A stretch of DNA of 64,000 nt from Nitrosopumilaceae archaeon (GCA_035631875.1 DASQHX010000009.1:363281-427280); one strand, 5' to 3'. Counted from the stretch's first letter, positions 7,519 through 17,188 are shown. Numbers and translations are program-made. The notes: generated by a model from the sequence alone, not told the origin.

Positions 7519-8344
7519 ATCTGTAAGGGATATTCTATCGATGAAAAATTCTAAAAAAATTACTGTACTTACTGCATATGATTATACCACAGCTCAGCTT
7601 TGCGACAAGGCAGGAATAGACATCTTACTTGTTGGAGACAGTGGTGGGATGGTGATGCTTGGTTATGAAAATACGATTCCAGTTACAATGGAGCAGATGT
7701 GTTTCTTTACAGAAGCTGTTGCAAGAGGAAGACAAAATGCAATGGTTGTGGCAGATCTACCTTTCATGTCATACCAAGCAAGTAAATCTCAAGCAATAGA
7801 AAATTCAGGTAAATTAATCAAGGCAGGAGCAGATGCTGTCAAGCTAGAAGGTGGCCTTGAGGTAAAAGATACTGTTCATGCTATAGTAGAAGTAGGTATA
7901 CCTGTAATGGGTCATATTGGATTTCAGCCACAAACTACCACTCTGCAGGAAGGATACAAGGTTCAGGCAAAGACAAGAGATGCTGCAGTAAAGCTAATCG
8001 AGGCTGCAAAAGTACTCGAAGAGGCGGGAGCTTTTAGCATAGCTTTAGAGATGGTTACAAAAGAAGTATCAAAGATAATTTCAAATTCTATCAACATTCC
8101 AACAATAGGAATTGGATCTGGATCAGATTGTGATGGTCAGGTCCTTGTTATTCATGATGTATTAGGATTGTATGAAAAAATAAAACCAAAGTTTGCTAAA
8201 AGATATCTTGAGCTTTCTGGTGAGGTTGTTAAAGCTGTTACATCTTATAAAAATGATGTAATATCAGGCAAGTTTCCAGCTAATGAGCATTCTTTTTCTA
8301 TGGACAAGTCCGAGCTTGAAAGGTTGAAAAAAGAAATTGCATAA
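7511..8344 (+). CDS. panB: Ketopantoate hydroxymethyltransferase
   Basis: A 277-residue TIM-barrel enzyme forming ketopantoate from 2-oxoisovalerate with a folate- or pterin-borne one-carbon unit. Family signatures are ITVLTAYDYTTAQLCDKAGI near the N-terminus, the metal-site Asp in LVGDSGGMVMLGY (about residue 43), ADAVKLEGG (about 107-115) and GHIGFQPQ. Length is normal. It overlaps PPS at its 5' end and coaBC at its 3' end. No ketopantoate reductase gene is in this cluster, so that step must be encoded elsewhere. Confidence 0.95.
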   Translation: MPKSVRDILSMKNSKKITVLTAYDYTTAQLCDKAGIDILLVGDSGGMVMLGYENTIPVTMEQMCFFTEAVARGRQNAMVVADLPFMSYQASKSQAIENSGKLIKAGADAVKLEGGLEVKDTVHAIVEVGIPVMGHIGFQPQTTTLQEGYKVQAKTRDAAVKLIEAAKVLEEAGAFSIALEMVTKEVSKIISNSINIPTIGIGSGSDCDGQVLVIHDVLGLYEKIKPKFAKRYLELSGEVVKAVTSYKNDVISGKFPANEHSFSMDKSELERLKKEIA

Positions 8345-9575
8345 ACATCCATCATTTGATATTGTTGGCTCAAGTGGAACTGAGCTTACTGGAAAAAAAA
8401 TTGTCTTGTGTATATCTGGGAGTGTTGCAGCATACAAGGCAATTGAATTAGCTAGACTGTTTATGAGATATGGTGCAGATGTCACTTGCGTTGCAAGCAA
8501 AGCTGCAACAAATCTGATCAAGTCAAGTTATTTTAAGTGGGCAACTGGAAACAAAGTAATTACACAACTTACTGGCGATCTTGAACACATCAAGGTTGCA
8601 GATTACAAACGTTCGGATCTGATTGTGGTTTATCCTTGTACTGCAAACACACTTGGGAAATTGGCAAACGGAATTGATGATACGCCAATTTCTACTGTCT
8701 TGAGTGTTGGACTAGGTTCCAAAATACCAATTGTTATTGCACTTGCCATGCATGAAGCCATGTATGAGAATCCTGCAGTGGCAAAAAATATAGAGTTTCT
8801 AAAAAAGAAAATTGATTTTATTGCTCCAAGCTTTGTTGAAGGCAAGGCAAAAGCTGCCGAGCCTGAGGAAGTGCTTGATTTTGTGCTCAAAAAGTTTGGT
8901 TCCTCACCTATTTTGAGAGGAAAAAAGGTGTTAATGACTGCAGGTCCTACAATTGAGTACATTGACCCAGTACGAGTAATTACAAATCAAAGCTCAGGCA
9001 AGACTGGTGTTTTGTTGGCATCAGAGCTTGTTTCTGCTGGTGCCAAAGTCACTTTCATTTATGGCCCAGGAACAGAACAGCCACCTAAAGGTGCCAAAGT
9101 CATAAAAGTTGAAACAGCCCAAGAAATGCTAAACGCTGTAAGAAAAGAGATGAAACAAAAATTTGATATTGTGGTTTTAGCTGCTGCAGCATCTGATTAT
9201 ACTTTAGAAAAACCAAGCAAGACAAAGATTAAAAGTGATCTTGATAAGATTGTTCTAAAATTAAAACGAGTTACAAAAATCATTGATGAGATTAAAAAAA
9301 TACAGAAAGATGTTTTTCTTGTTGGGTTTAAAGCGGAAACCAATCTACCCAAAGAGAAATTGATCAGTGAAGCAAGAAAAAAACTAAGAGAATCAAGCGC
9401 TGATCTTATTGTAGCAAACGATATTGGATTGAAAAAATATAAAGAAAATCCAGACTACAACAATATAATTATCGTAGATTCAAAGAAAACGGTTCAATTA
9501 GGATGGAAGAAAAAATTAGAAATTGTCAAATTTGTCCGTAAAGAAATAGAAAAACGAATTTCTATGTTTAAATAA
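8337..9575 (+). CDS. coaBC: Bifunctional phosphopantothenoylcysteine synthetase/decarboxylase
   Basis: A 412-residue protein starting at a TTG that overlaps the panB end by 8 bases. The N-terminal half (about 20-190) is the FMN-dependent decarboxylase CoaC (CISGSVAAYKAIELARLF; CTANTLGKLANGIDD; AMHEAMYENP). The C-terminal half (about 200-400) is the CoaB ligase (TAGPTIEYIDPVRVITNQSS; AAAASDY; LVGFKAETN). Together they make 4'-phosphopantetheine. Last gene of the CoA operon. Confidence 0.95.
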   Translation: MHKHPSFDIVGSSGTELTGKKIVLCISGSVAAYKAIELARLFMRYGADVTCVASKAATNLIKSSYFKWATGNKVITQLTGDLEHIKVADYKRSDLIVVYPCTANTLGKLANGIDDTPISTVLSVGLGSKIPIVIALAMHEAMYENPAVAKNIEFLKKKIDFIAPSFVEGKAKAAEPEEVLDFVLKKFGSSPILRGKKVLMTAGPTIEYIDPVRVITNQSSGKTGVLLASELVSAGAKVTFIYGPGTEQPPKGAKVIKVETAQEMLNAVRKEMKQKFDIVVLAAAASDYTLEKPSKTKIKSDLDKIVLKLKRVTKIIDEIKKIQKDVFLVGFKAETNLPKEKLISEARKKLRESSADLIVANDIGLKKYKENPDYNNIIIVDSKKTVQLGWKKKLEIVKFVRKEIEKRISMFK

Positions 9576-9691
9576 TAACTGTTTCTATTTCTAGATCTGT
9601 TAAGTAGTTGAGTGTTATACTAATGATCTTCTTTGTGTTCAGTTTCGGGGGTTGTTTTAGAATTGTTATAGATTTCCTACGCTAGAAGCAA

Positions 9692-9979
9692 TTATTGATT
9701 TATGATATCAAGAAATCTTTTAGTGATTTGATTTTTTATAGAGTTTCTCAAGTCTTTGTTAATAGAATCCACTATATCCTTATGAGCACTGCTAAAGTGT
9801 TTTTTTATCACTTGATGTAGATATTCTGGGTGCTCATAACAATCCGAAATTTGACATTGATATTCATTTTTCAATATTTGTACAATTGTGTTGTAAACAT
9901 ACATTCCAATATTTAATAACGCCTTTTCTATAACTACCGTCACCAATTCTTTGTACATTAGTTCTTTGTCATCATTCAA
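9692..9979 (-). CDS. Small helical protein, hypothetical (possibly a NitrOD5-like output domain)
   Basis: A 95-residue, all-helical, soluble protein without catalytic motif or signal. The pattern of a short N-terminal YKELVTVVIEKALLNIG helix followed by YNTIVQIL resembles small Nitrosopumilus-type output domains found in thaumarchaeal signalling proteins, but this is recall rather than a search result. The start may be the internal Met at residue 8 (MYKEL). It stands alone on the minus strand. Confidence 0.5.
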   Translation of the reverse strand: MNDDKELMYKELVTVVIEKALLNIGMYVYNTIVQILKNEYQCQISDCYEHPEYLHQVIKKHFSSAHKDIVDSINKDLRNSIKNQITKRFLDIINQ

Positions 9980-10181
9980 TGAAATTTATGATTCGCATAG
10001 TTTTTATCAATTCATGAGGTTGGATATAGAATACTGTTCTAATTTTTTGATGCCAACTTGATAAGACTTTCTATCTTATTCTGACCAAGTTCAAGCTTGA
10101 TCCCAGTTGTTCTGCAGGAGTTTTCTTTATTGAACTGTGATCTCTAATGAAATTGTAATCAATTATTATTCAGCTACACTA

Positions 10182-11243
10182 TCAAATGATAATCAAATCT
10201 TTCGTAAACTTGTGCATCACATCAGCTTTGTTATTTACTATAACAGAATCTTCAATTCTTACACCGAATTTGTTTGGAAGATAAATTCCTGGTTCTACAG
10301 TTATTGCCATATTTTTTTCAAGATTTGTCTTACTTAATGGACTCAAACATGGCAGTTCATGAACTTCTAGTCCTAATCCATGACCAGTAGAATGAATGAA
10401 ATATTTTCCATATCCTTTCTTTGTGATTATTTTTCTACAGACATCATCTATTGATTTGCAAGAAGCTTTTGGTTTAACAGCTTTAAGGCCAGCTTCCTGC
10501 GATTGTTTTACAATTTCATAGACTTTTTTTGCTTCACTTGAAATAGTCCCCAGTCCAAATGTTCTTGTTGCATCAGAGACATATCCCTTGTATCGTAGTG
10601 TGAGATCAACTACAATCATGTCACCGCTTACAAACTTTCTTTTTGTCACCTGTGCATGTGGTAATGCACTATTTGGTCCACCAGCTATTATTAGAGGATT
10701 AAGAGTTGACTTGTATCCAGTTGCAAATGCTTCTTTTTCCATTGCATACGACATTAAGATAGTTTGAAGCTCAGACTCTGACTGCCCTATTTTGATTTCA
10801 TCAACACAAAGATCGTATATTTCATCTAGTATCGAAGATGCCTTCTTTAGGAGTCCAATTTCTTTTGAATCTTTTACCTCCCTTGCGCGGTAAAATGGTT
10901 CTGTAGTTGATTTTACACCAGAAATGGATTTTTTGAGCGTCTGAATTACATCGTAATTGTTACTATCTGTACAAATATTCTTGCCTTTTAGCAATCCAAT
11001 AAGAGTAGAAAGTGATCCTTTGCCGCGCTCCGATTTTACTATCTTACAGTTAGTAGACTCTTCCTTAGCACGACCCATCTCTAGTTCCGGAGATACAATC
11101 GTAGTACCATTTTTGTCCAATATTCCAATTGCCTCGCCCCAAAATCCTGTCATGTAATAGAGGTTTTCAGGCTCAAATGCCACTAGACTATCACAGTCTA
11201 TTTTATTACAAAATTTCAGAAGGTTTTGCCTACGTTTTTGCAA
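10182..11243 (-). CDS. pepQ: M24 family Xaa-Pro dipeptidase/aminopeptidase
   Basis: A metallopeptidase of the pita-bread fold. From a TTG at 11243 it would be 353 residues (MQKRRQNLLKF). The longer frame to 11342 would run across the promoter and start of the divergent gene at 11315 and adds an unlikely N-terminus. Metal ligands of M24 enzymes are visible: the Asp pair in VVDLTLRYKGYVSDATRTFG, the His in HSTGHGLGLEVHE, Glu in EPGIYLP and Glu in VRIEDSV. The creatinase-like N-domain covers about 1-130. It probably recycles proline-containing peptides in the cytosol. An AT-rich TATA-like stretch lies about 25-30 bp upstream of the TTG. Confidence 0.88.
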   Translation of the reverse strand: MQKRRQNLLKFCNKIDCDSLVAFEPENLYYMTGFWGEAIGILDKNGTTIVSPELEMGRAKEESTNCKIVKSERGKGSLSTLIGLLKGKNICTDSNNYDVIQTLKKSISGVKSTTEPFYRAREVKDSKEIGLLKKASSILDEIYDLCVDEIKIGQSESELQTILMSYAMEKEAFATGYKSTLNPLIIAGGPNSALPHAQVTKRKFVSGDMIVVDLTLRYKGYVSDATRTFGLGTISSEAKKVYEIVKQSQEAGLKAVKPKASCKSIDDVCRKIITKKGYGKYFIHSTGHGLGLEVHELPCLSPLSKTNLEKNMAITVEPGIYLPNKFGVRIEDSVIVNNKADVMHKFTKDLIII

Positions 11244-11314
11244 TACACAAAATCTACAAATTCTTAATTTATGTTTGCTGGAAGGTTTAGATATCCGAAA
11301 ACGAGAGATTTTCT

Positions 11315-12319
11315 GTGGAAGAAAAAAAGAAGATTGTAGCATTATTGTCAGGCGGTCTTGACAGCCGACTAGCTATCAAAATGATGCAGAAACAAGGATT
11401 TGAGGTAGAAGCAGTAGCGATCAAGACACCATTTTGTGATTTTGATTGTGGAAGAGGATGCGGTTTTGAAATACGAGAAACTGCAGACAATCTAGGTGTA
11501 AATCTAAAAACAGTTTATCTTGGAGATGAGTATATTGAGATGCTAAAGCATCCAAAGCATGGATTTGGATCGGGAATGAATCCATGCATTGATTGTAGAG
11601 CAATGATGTTTGAAGCTGGAAAAAAACATATGGAAGAGATCGGTGCCGAATTTATAATTTCAGGCGAAGTTTTAGGTCAAAGACCAATGAGCCAGCACGG
11701 TCCAGCTCTTAGAACAATTGAAAAAGAATCTGGTCTTGAGGGAAAAATAGTAAGACCACTTTCAGCAGCTTTGCTTCCACCTACAGAACCAGAACTAAAC
11801 GGCTTGATTAAAAGAGAGGATTTGGGAAAGATAAGGGGTCGATCAAGAAAGGATCAGTTAAGAATGGCACAAGAATTTGGAATTGAAAATCCACCAAATG
11901 CGGGTGGTGGTTGTCTTTTAACAGATCCAAAATTTGCTATCAGAGCAAAAGATCTTTTCAAACATATACAAACACCAACTACTAATGATATTGATCTATT
12001 AAAAATTGGAAGACATTTCAGATTTGATGAGAAAACGAAATTCATTGTTGGAAGAAACCAAGATGAAAATGAAATGCTCAAAGCTTTAGCATTAGATGGT
12101 GATGTGTTACTTGAAACAAAAGATCATGTTGGACCAGTTTCATTAATCCGGGGAGAAATTTCTCAAAACCTTTTGGGATTAGCTGCAGCTATTACACTGC
12201 GATATTCCGATGCACCAAAAGATGTCCCAAGTGTTGTGGTATCACAGAAAAAGGACATAAAGTCAGAAATTTCAGCAATGCCAGTTGACGAGTCTTCTTA
12301 CCTGCAATACAGAATTTAG
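11315..12319 (+). CDS. PP-loop ATP pyrophosphatase, tRNA thiolation (ThiI/MnmA-like)
   Basis: A 334-residue protein starting at GTG 11315. The N-terminus has the PP-loop SGGLDS (residues 13-18), which adenylates a target base or carboxylate. A cluster of cysteines follows (FCDFDCGRGCGF, and NPCIDC near residues 90-95); CxxC plus a later GGGCLL Cys resembles sulfur-transfer enzymes acting on tRNA. The gene is divergent from the peptidase. It may make 2-thio- or 4-thiouridine in tRNA; the exact position is unknown. It ends upstream of a hairpin at 12328-12355. Confidence 0.75.
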   Translation: MEEKKKIVALLSGGLDSRLAIKMMQKQGFEVEAVAIKTPFCDFDCGRGCGFEIRETADNLGVNLKTVYLGDEYIEMLKHPKHGFGSGMNPCIDCRAMMFEAGKKHMEEIGAEFIISGEVLGQRPMSQHGPALRTIEKESGLEGKIVRPLSAALLPPTEPELNGLIKREDLGKIRGRSRKDQLRMAQEFGIENPPNAGGGCLLTDPKFAIRAKDLFKHIQTPTTNDIDLLKIGRHFRFDEKTKFIVGRNQDENEMLKALALDGDVLLETKDHVGPVSLIRGEISQNLLGLAAAITLRYSDAPKDVPSVVVSQKKDIKSEISAMPVDESSYLQYRI

Positions 12320-12327
12320 TCGTGCAA

Positions 12328-12355
12328 GCTAGTCTGTGAAATGCAATTGACTAGC
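12328..12355 (+). terminator. Hairpin followed by T-run
   Basis: A perfect 7-bp inverted repeat (GCTAGTC at 12328-12334, GACTAGC at 12349-12355) with a 14-nt loop, followed within 5 bases by TTTTT. It sits just after the PP-loop gene and 37 bp before sepF, so it could end transcription or act as an operator for sepF. Confidence 0.4.
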
Positions 12356-12391
12356 AAGACTTTTTGAGGGAGTACTTTGCATCTACTTTGT

Positions 12392-12670
12392 ATGCAGACT
12401 CAAAAGGCACCCACTTACTTGAAAGCCATCACATTAAGGGATACTAGTGATGTGCATTCCGTAAAAGAGGATATCAAAAAAAACATGATTCTGGTGTTAA
12501 GGGTAACCCCACTTGCACAAAAAAATGTAGATGAGTTAAGAAAAGTAGTAGAAGAAATTTATGCCATTGCAAAAACTCATGACGCAGATATTGCAAGATT
12601 AGGAGAAGAAAGAATTATTGTCACTCCTCCAGGTGTTAAGATCTGGAAAGCAGAGTACGATCTAAAGTAA
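12392..12670 (+). CDS. sepF: Archaeal SepF-like cell division protein
   Basis: A protein of 92 residues from ATG 12392 (a TTG five codons upstream is less likely). The whole protein matches the SepF fold: LKAITLRDTSDVHSVKEDI, a beta strand MILVLRVTPLAQK, and the end segment EERIIVTPPGVKIWK. In archaea SepF links FtsZ to the membrane; in Thaumarchaeota, which also divide with Cdv/ESCRT-type proteins, its exact role is less clear. An amphipathic membrane-targeting N-terminus is not obvious here. It is convergent with fttA and overlaps its end by 9 bases. Confidence 0.85.
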   Translation: MQTQKAPTYLKAITLRDTSDVHSVKEDIKKNMILVLRVTPLAQKNVDELRKVVEEIYAIAKTHDADIARLGEERIIVTPPGVKIWKAEYDLK

Positions 12671-14593
12671 TCTTATTCCTTCTTGTACTTGAGGACAAAC
12701 AGTTGTGATTCTAAACATTCTGTGAATTGATGCAGAAAGATTTTCACATTTCCTTCTTTCACCGTGATTTACAATCACTCTTCGTAGTTTTGGTCGTAGT
12801 TTGTGTACATATGACATAAGTTGGTTGTAGTCGCTGTGACCACTAAATCCATCAAGTTTTTCTGTAGAACAGTTTATGTTAATTACTTCTATTTTTCCTT
12901 CTTTTCCAACAACTGAAACTTGTCGTGAACCATCAAGCACTCTCCTTCCCAGGGTTCCATTAACCTGATATGAAACAAACAAAATTTTATTTTTTTGAAC
13001 AGGTGCAATGTTTTTGAAATATTCCAAGACAGGTCCTCCTTCCAGCATTCCAGATGTTGCAATTATAATACATGGACCTTCACGTAATGGTTCTTCTCTT
13101 GCATCAGCATGTTCAATATTTGTGAAATATTCAGAATCAAATGGATTATCATCTGTTTCCAAAATCTTTTGTCGCAATTCGCGTGCAAGATATTCTGGAT
13201 AGGCCTCATGAATTGATGTTGCTTCTTGGATCATTCCCTCCATAAATACGGGAGATTCTACTATTTGCCCTGACTTCATGTATTGATCTATTACCATCAT
13301 AAGTTCCTGTGCACGACCAACTGCTGGTATTGGAATTAGTACCTTACCACCGTTTCTTAGCGTCTCATTTACCGATTTGATGAATGCAGCCTCTACTTCT
13401 TCTCGTGAAGGCTGGATATCCTCTTTTGCACCATAGGTACTTTCTATCAGAAGGGTTTCAACACGTGGAAAGTTCCAAGATGCACTTTCAAGAAGCATTG
13501 TTTTTCCATATTTGAGATCTCCAGTGTAGACAAAGTTGTGGTCACCATTTCCTATGTGAAAGTGACAAGAAGCAGAGCCCAATATGTGACCTGCGTTGGA
13601 AAGAACAAGTTTGATGTCTGGAGAAATGTCTGTTACAGTTCCATATGGAAGTGTTATTGTTTGCTTCATGACTTGCTTGACATCTCTTTCAGAATATAGC
13701 GGAACTCTGCCCTGAGCAGCAGCAACTTTGATTGCATCAAGCTGAATTAGATTCATCATTGGTAAAGTTGGTTCAGAACAATAGACAGGTCCCTTGTAGC
13801 CATATTTGAAAAGGGCAGGTAAGAATCCAGTATGATCAAGATGTGCATGACTGATTACAATTGCATCAAGTTCGTCTAGTGTGATATTAGTCCAATCAAG
13901 TCTTGGATATGCTTCTTGTGCATTTCTGGTACCGGGGTTGACACCACAATCTATCAAAATTTTGCTTTCATGTGTTGTTAAAAGCATACAAGATCTACCA
14001 ACTTGACTAAATCCGCCCAATGTAAGAAGAGAAACTTCGGCATCTTCTGAAAGTTTTGGTCTGAAAATTTCTTCTCCAACTTGTTTGAGATGCTTACTTC
14101 TCTCTGAAGATGAAATCTTTAGGTTATAGTTTATGGTTTGTATTGTTTGTGATTGATTTGCAGTAGCTTTTCTTATTCGTAGTCTCCAACCTGTCTTTTC
14201 AACAACATCAGCCATGTTGAATGTTTCAGTATTATACAAAAGCCACGGCCGCTTTACTTCAAGTGTTACCTCACCTATTGCAGTATCAAAAAAGGTACCA
14301 CGCAGATCTGCATCTTTTGGCATTGATTGAGTAAGAATCTGCCTTGCTTCTTCCTCAGATTTTCGTATGGATTCTTCTGTTCTTACAACGATTCTCTTTT
14401 TTATCACATTTACCATGTTAGAGATTACTTCGTTGTGTTCCATCAGATAACGGGGTTTTCTTGTATAAATTGCAATTCTTGGACCTTCATAATCTATTTT
14501 GGTAACATCAGCTTCTTTTGGGATACTTTGTAGTATTGTACCCATTATGTTTGTGGATGGCGATATTTCACGTTGTTGTTGTTTTCTTTGCAA
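12662..14593 (-). CDS. fttA: Archaeal CPSF-like beta-CASP ribonuclease / transcription terminator FttA
   Basis: A 643-residue protein. N-terminal KH domains (about 15-175) precede a metallo-beta-lactamase domain with the zinc motif HAHLDH (249-254) and a beta-CASP insert; the C-terminus has GFSGHSDYNQL and NHGE motifs. Archaeal aCPSF1/FttA cleaves nascent RNA at U-rich sites and terminates transcription. Length is as expected. Located 10 bp downstream of the proteasome gene on the same strand, so the two may be co-transcribed. The start ATG at 14593 is preceded by few alternatives. Confidence 0.95.
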   Translation of the reverse strand: MQRKQQQREISPSTNIMGTILQSIPKEADVTKIDYEGPRIAIYTRKPRYLMEHNEVISNMVNVIKKRIVVRTEESIRKSEEEARQILTQSMPKDADLRGTFFDTAIGEVTLEVKRPWLLYNTETFNMADVVEKTGWRLRIRKATANQSQTIQTINYNLKISSSERSKHLKQVGEEIFRPKLSEDAEVSLLTLGGFSQVGRSCMLLTTHESKILIDCGVNPGTRNAQEAYPRLDWTNITLDELDAIVISHAHLDHTGFLPALFKYGYKGPVYCSEPTLPMMNLIQLDAIKVAAAQGRVPLYSERDVKQVMKQTITLPYGTVTDISPDIKLVLSNAGHILGSASCHFHIGNGDHNFVYTGDLKYGKTMLLESASWNFPRVETLLIESTYGAKEDIQPSREEVEAAFIKSVNETLRNGGKVLIPIPAVGRAQELMMVIDQYMKSGQIVESPVFMEGMIQEATSIHEAYPEYLARELRQKILETDDNPFDSEYFTNIEHADAREEPLREGPCIIIATSGMLEGGPVLEYFKNIAPVQKNKILFVSYQVNGTLGRRVLDGSRQVSVVGKEGKIEVININCSTEKLDGFSGHSDYNQLMSYVHKLRPKLRRVIVNHGERRKCENLSASIHRMFRITTVCPQVQEGIRLL

Positions 14594-14603
14594 TTAAAAT
14601 TCA

Positions 14604-15236
14604 CTAAAGTGTAATGATGGCTTTCTTCTGCTCTTTTGTCAAGAGTCTATATCCATTCTTGTCTATAATTGCGACGTTTATTCCGTCACCAGTTCCAATG
14701 TTTCTTGTTATTGCAGCTTTTACAGCTCGTAAAGCAATTACCTTGCCTTCTTCTACATTAAGTCCATCACGGTATTCATTTTCTAAGAGGCCGTATGCAA
14801 CTGGAGAACCGCTTCCTGTTGTCACAAAGGTTTTCTTTTCAAGGGAACCAAACATGTCTATGTTGTATAATGATGGTCCCAGATTATCATATCCTCCAAC
14901 AAGTATGTCTGCGATAAATGGATAGTATCTGTTCTGGAAGAATATCAGAGAAGCAAGTTTTGCAATAGATTTTATCGGAAGATATTCTTGTTTTTCTATT
15001 CTATGTATATTGGAATGATATCTTAGCATGTCAGTAACGTTTTGCGCATCTGCAACACCACCAGCAATTGTCATTCCTGCATGCTTATCGATTTGCTGTA
15101 TTTTCATGGTATTGTTATTTGCTATGAAATAACCTGCACTTGCTCTCATGTCTGCACACAATACTACACCGTCGGTACAGGAAATTCCTACCGTAGTTGT
15201 TCCATGTAATGTGTGTTGTTCAACATAGTCTGACAA
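14604..15236 (-). CDS. psmB: 20S proteasome beta subunit
   Basis: A 210-residue precursor. A 12-residue propeptide ends in Gly before Thr13, the N-terminal nucleophile (TTTVGIS). Relative to that Thr, Asp17 and Lys33 of the catalytic triad are in place (LCADM and NTMK). GSGSPVAYGLLE and the second Asp-rich DGINVAIID segment also fit. It forms the proteolytic rings of the archaeal proteasome, working here with Cdc48 (42041-44176) and possibly the PAC2 protein. Divergent from egsA. Confidence 0.95.
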   Translation of the reverse strand: MSDYVEQHTLHGTTTVGISCTDGVVLCADMRASAGYFIANNNTMKIQQIDKHAGMTIAGGVADAQNVTDMLRYHSNIHRIEKQEYLPIKSIAKLASLIFFQNRYYPFIADILVGGYDNLGPSLYNIDMFGSLEKKTFVTTGSGSPVAYGLLENEYRDGLNVEEGKVIALRAVKAAITRNIGTGDGINVAIIDKNGYRLLTKEQKKAIITL

Positions 15237-15325
15237 ATAACATTCTCCTTAACTTAAGATACTTAGACTAGGAAAACACCCGTTTAAATAACTTTGTGTT
15301 GAGCAAAACGGGAGATTGATAAATA

Positions 15326-16387
15326 ATGAGATTTCATCAAAAATCTATGCCTTCTCATGTAATGGAGCTTCCAAGAAAAATAGTCATCGGAGAAAATAAC
15401 ATTGGTGATATTGGAAAGTTTATAGCTGATCTAGCTAATCCAAAAAAGGTTTCAGTTGTCTCTGGCGATCATGTAAAAAAAATAACATACAAAAAAGTTG
15501 CAAATTCATTTGCTTCTTCTAAAATAAAAAATATCTGGCATACAAGTATAAATAATGACGTAAAATCTGTACAAAAAGTTCTAAATGAAATTAGGAAAGA
15601 CCATAGTGATTTGATAATAGGAATTGGTGGAGGGAGATCAGTTGATATTGCAAAAATGGCGGCAGTTACTTTGAAAAAATCTTTTGTTAGCATCCCAACT
15701 TCAGCATCACATGATGGAATTGCAAGTCCATTTGTTTCTATACGTGGAGAAAAACCATATTCTGTTATTGCAACAGCACCTCTTGGAGTCTTTGTTGATA
15801 TTAAGATCCTAAAGAAAGCGCCAAAAAGACTTCTAGCCAGTGGATGTGGAGATTTGATGGCCAAAGTTACTGCAGTTAGAGACTGGGAGCTTGCAAGAGA
15901 TAATGTTGGAGAATATTTTGGAACCTATGCTGCAAATCTTGCTTCAATGAGTGCAAAAATTGTAATTGAAAATTCAAAGAATTTCAAAAAAAGACCAGAT
16001 GTCAGAATGATAGTAGAAGCTTTGATCAGTTCTGGTGTTGCTGCCTGTATTGCTGGAAGTAGTAGGCCCTGTTCTGGTGCAGAACATCTCTTCTCTCATG
16101 CTATTGATTATCTAGAGTCTGGTGTTGGATTACATGGAGAGAAATGTGGTATAGGATCTATCTTGATTGCAAAACTGCAAGGTCAAGACTGGAAAAAAAT
16201 TGTTCAAATGCTAAAAAACGTAGGGGCTCCAACCACCGCAAAAGAGATTGGTCTAAAACCAAAAATTCTTGCAAAAGCTCTTACTATTGCTCAATCACTC
16301 AGACCTGAACGATATACTATTTTAAGCCAAGTAAAAATGAATGAGGAAAAAGCTATTACACTAGCAAAAAGTACTGGTGTTTTGTAA
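15326..16387 (+). CDS. egsA: sn-Glycerol-1-phosphate dehydrogenase
   Basis: A 353-residue NAD(P)H enzyme that makes sn-glycerol-1-phosphate, the archaeal lipid backbone. Signatures: GIGGGRSVDIAK (nucleotide-binding, about 93-104), IPTSASHDGIASPF with the zinc-ligand Asp, and a late pair of His ligands (SHAIDYLES and GLHGEKCGIG). It starts at ATG 15326. Together with GGGP synthase at 57377 it defines ether-lipid synthesis. Confidence 0.95.
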   Translation: MRFHQKSMPSHVMELPRKIVIGENNIGDIGKFIADLANPKKVSVVSGDHVKKITYKKVANSFASSKIKNIWHTSINNDVKSVQKVLNEIRKDHSDLIIGIGGGRSVDIAKMAAVTLKKSFVSIPTSASHDGIASPFVSIRGEKPYSVIATAPLGVFVDIKILKKAPKRLLASGCGDLMAKVTAVRDWELARDNVGEYFGTYAANLASMSAKIVIENSKNFKKRPDVRMIVEALISSGVAACIAGSSRPCSGAEHLFSHAIDYLESGVGLHGEKCGIGSILIAKLQGQDWKKIVQMLKNVGAPTTAKEIGLKPKILAKALTIAQSLRPERYTILSQVKMNEEKAITLAKSTGVL

Positions 16388-16389
16388 AT

Positions 16390-17145
16390 TTAGGCAGCCT
16401 TTGGTTGTACTGGTTTTTCTTCCGATTTGACTTCAGCTGATTTTGCTTCTGGTTTTTCAGCTTTCTTGTTGTTGTACGTTTCAATATAGTTGATCTTTTC
16501 TAGTTTGTTTACAAACTTGAAAATGTCATTTGCTATAATGCGTTTTATTGTACTTAGTCCTTCTGCCATAAGTATCTCATCTGGCATTGTAACATTAAGT
16601 TCTGAGCCTTTTACCTCAAATTTCAGCTTTGAATCATCAACAGGTATGTTTCTCTTTAAGAGACCCATTATCTTTTCTTCGTCAGTGTTAAGAGATTTTA
16701 TTACATTAACATCATAAAGTATTGTCTTTCCAGCAAATCTGTGATTGAAATCAACTTGAACTCTACCAGATCCAATAAATCGAATAATTCCAGTTCTTTC
16801 ATCAATTTCTATTGTATCACCAACCGAAACTTTTTCGGCATCATCACCAAGTTTTCGAAGTGGAATCATGCGAACCTTGGCAGGATCTCTTGCTCCAAAT
16901 CCCTTCTCTGGGGGTACCTCTACAGTTAGCTTGTCTCCAGCACTTGTGTTAAGTAATGCATCATCTAATCCTTTGAGGACCCATGACTCTCCAACTGAAA
17001 TGAGTCTTGGCTGATATTTTCTATTAGCATCATGTATTGAATTTGTTTTGGCATCATCTTCTCTAGTCGTTTCAAAAACTTCGTTAGTGTCTTTTACCTT
17101 TGCAGTATAATCCACTAAAACCAGTGTGCCTTTTTGGAAAGTCAA
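16390..17145 (-). CDS. FKBP-type peptidyl-prolyl isomerase (SlyD-like)
   Basis: A 251-residue protein. Residues about 1-150 form an FKBP domain with an insert-in-flap (LVDYTAKVKDTNEVFETT; WVLKGLDDALLNT; FNHRFAGKTI). About 160-225 is an extra alpha/beta domain seen in longer archaeal FKBPs, and the last 25 residues are a charged Lys/Glu/Pro tail. It assists protein folding in the cytosol. It is convergent with egsA at only 2 bp distance. Confidence 0.88.
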   Translation of the reverse strand: MTFQKGTLVLVDYTAKVKDTNEVFETTREDDAKTNSIHDANRKYQPRLISVGESWVLKGLDDALLNTSAGDKLTVEVPPEKGFGARDPAKVRMIPLRKLGDDAEKVSVGDTIEIDERTGIIRFIGSGRVQVDFNHRFAGKTILYDVNVIKSLNTDEEKIMGLLKRNIPVDDSKLKFEVKGSELNVTMPDEILMAEGLSTIKRIIANDIFKFVNKLEKINYIETYNNKKAEKPEAKSAEVKSEEKPVQPKAA

Positions 17146-17188
17146 TGTGATCGGTGCTTGGAATTCCTTATATTAAGTTAACATGAGT

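Noticed and set aside
10039-10143. Coding-like 30-codon minus-strand stretch (LELGQNKIESLIKLASK)
   Set aside because: No start codon, bounded by stops on both sides; possibly a decayed gene end but too short to name.
11244-11342. N-terminal extension of the M24 peptidase
   Set aside because: Would cover the promoter and first codons of the divergent PP-loop gene.
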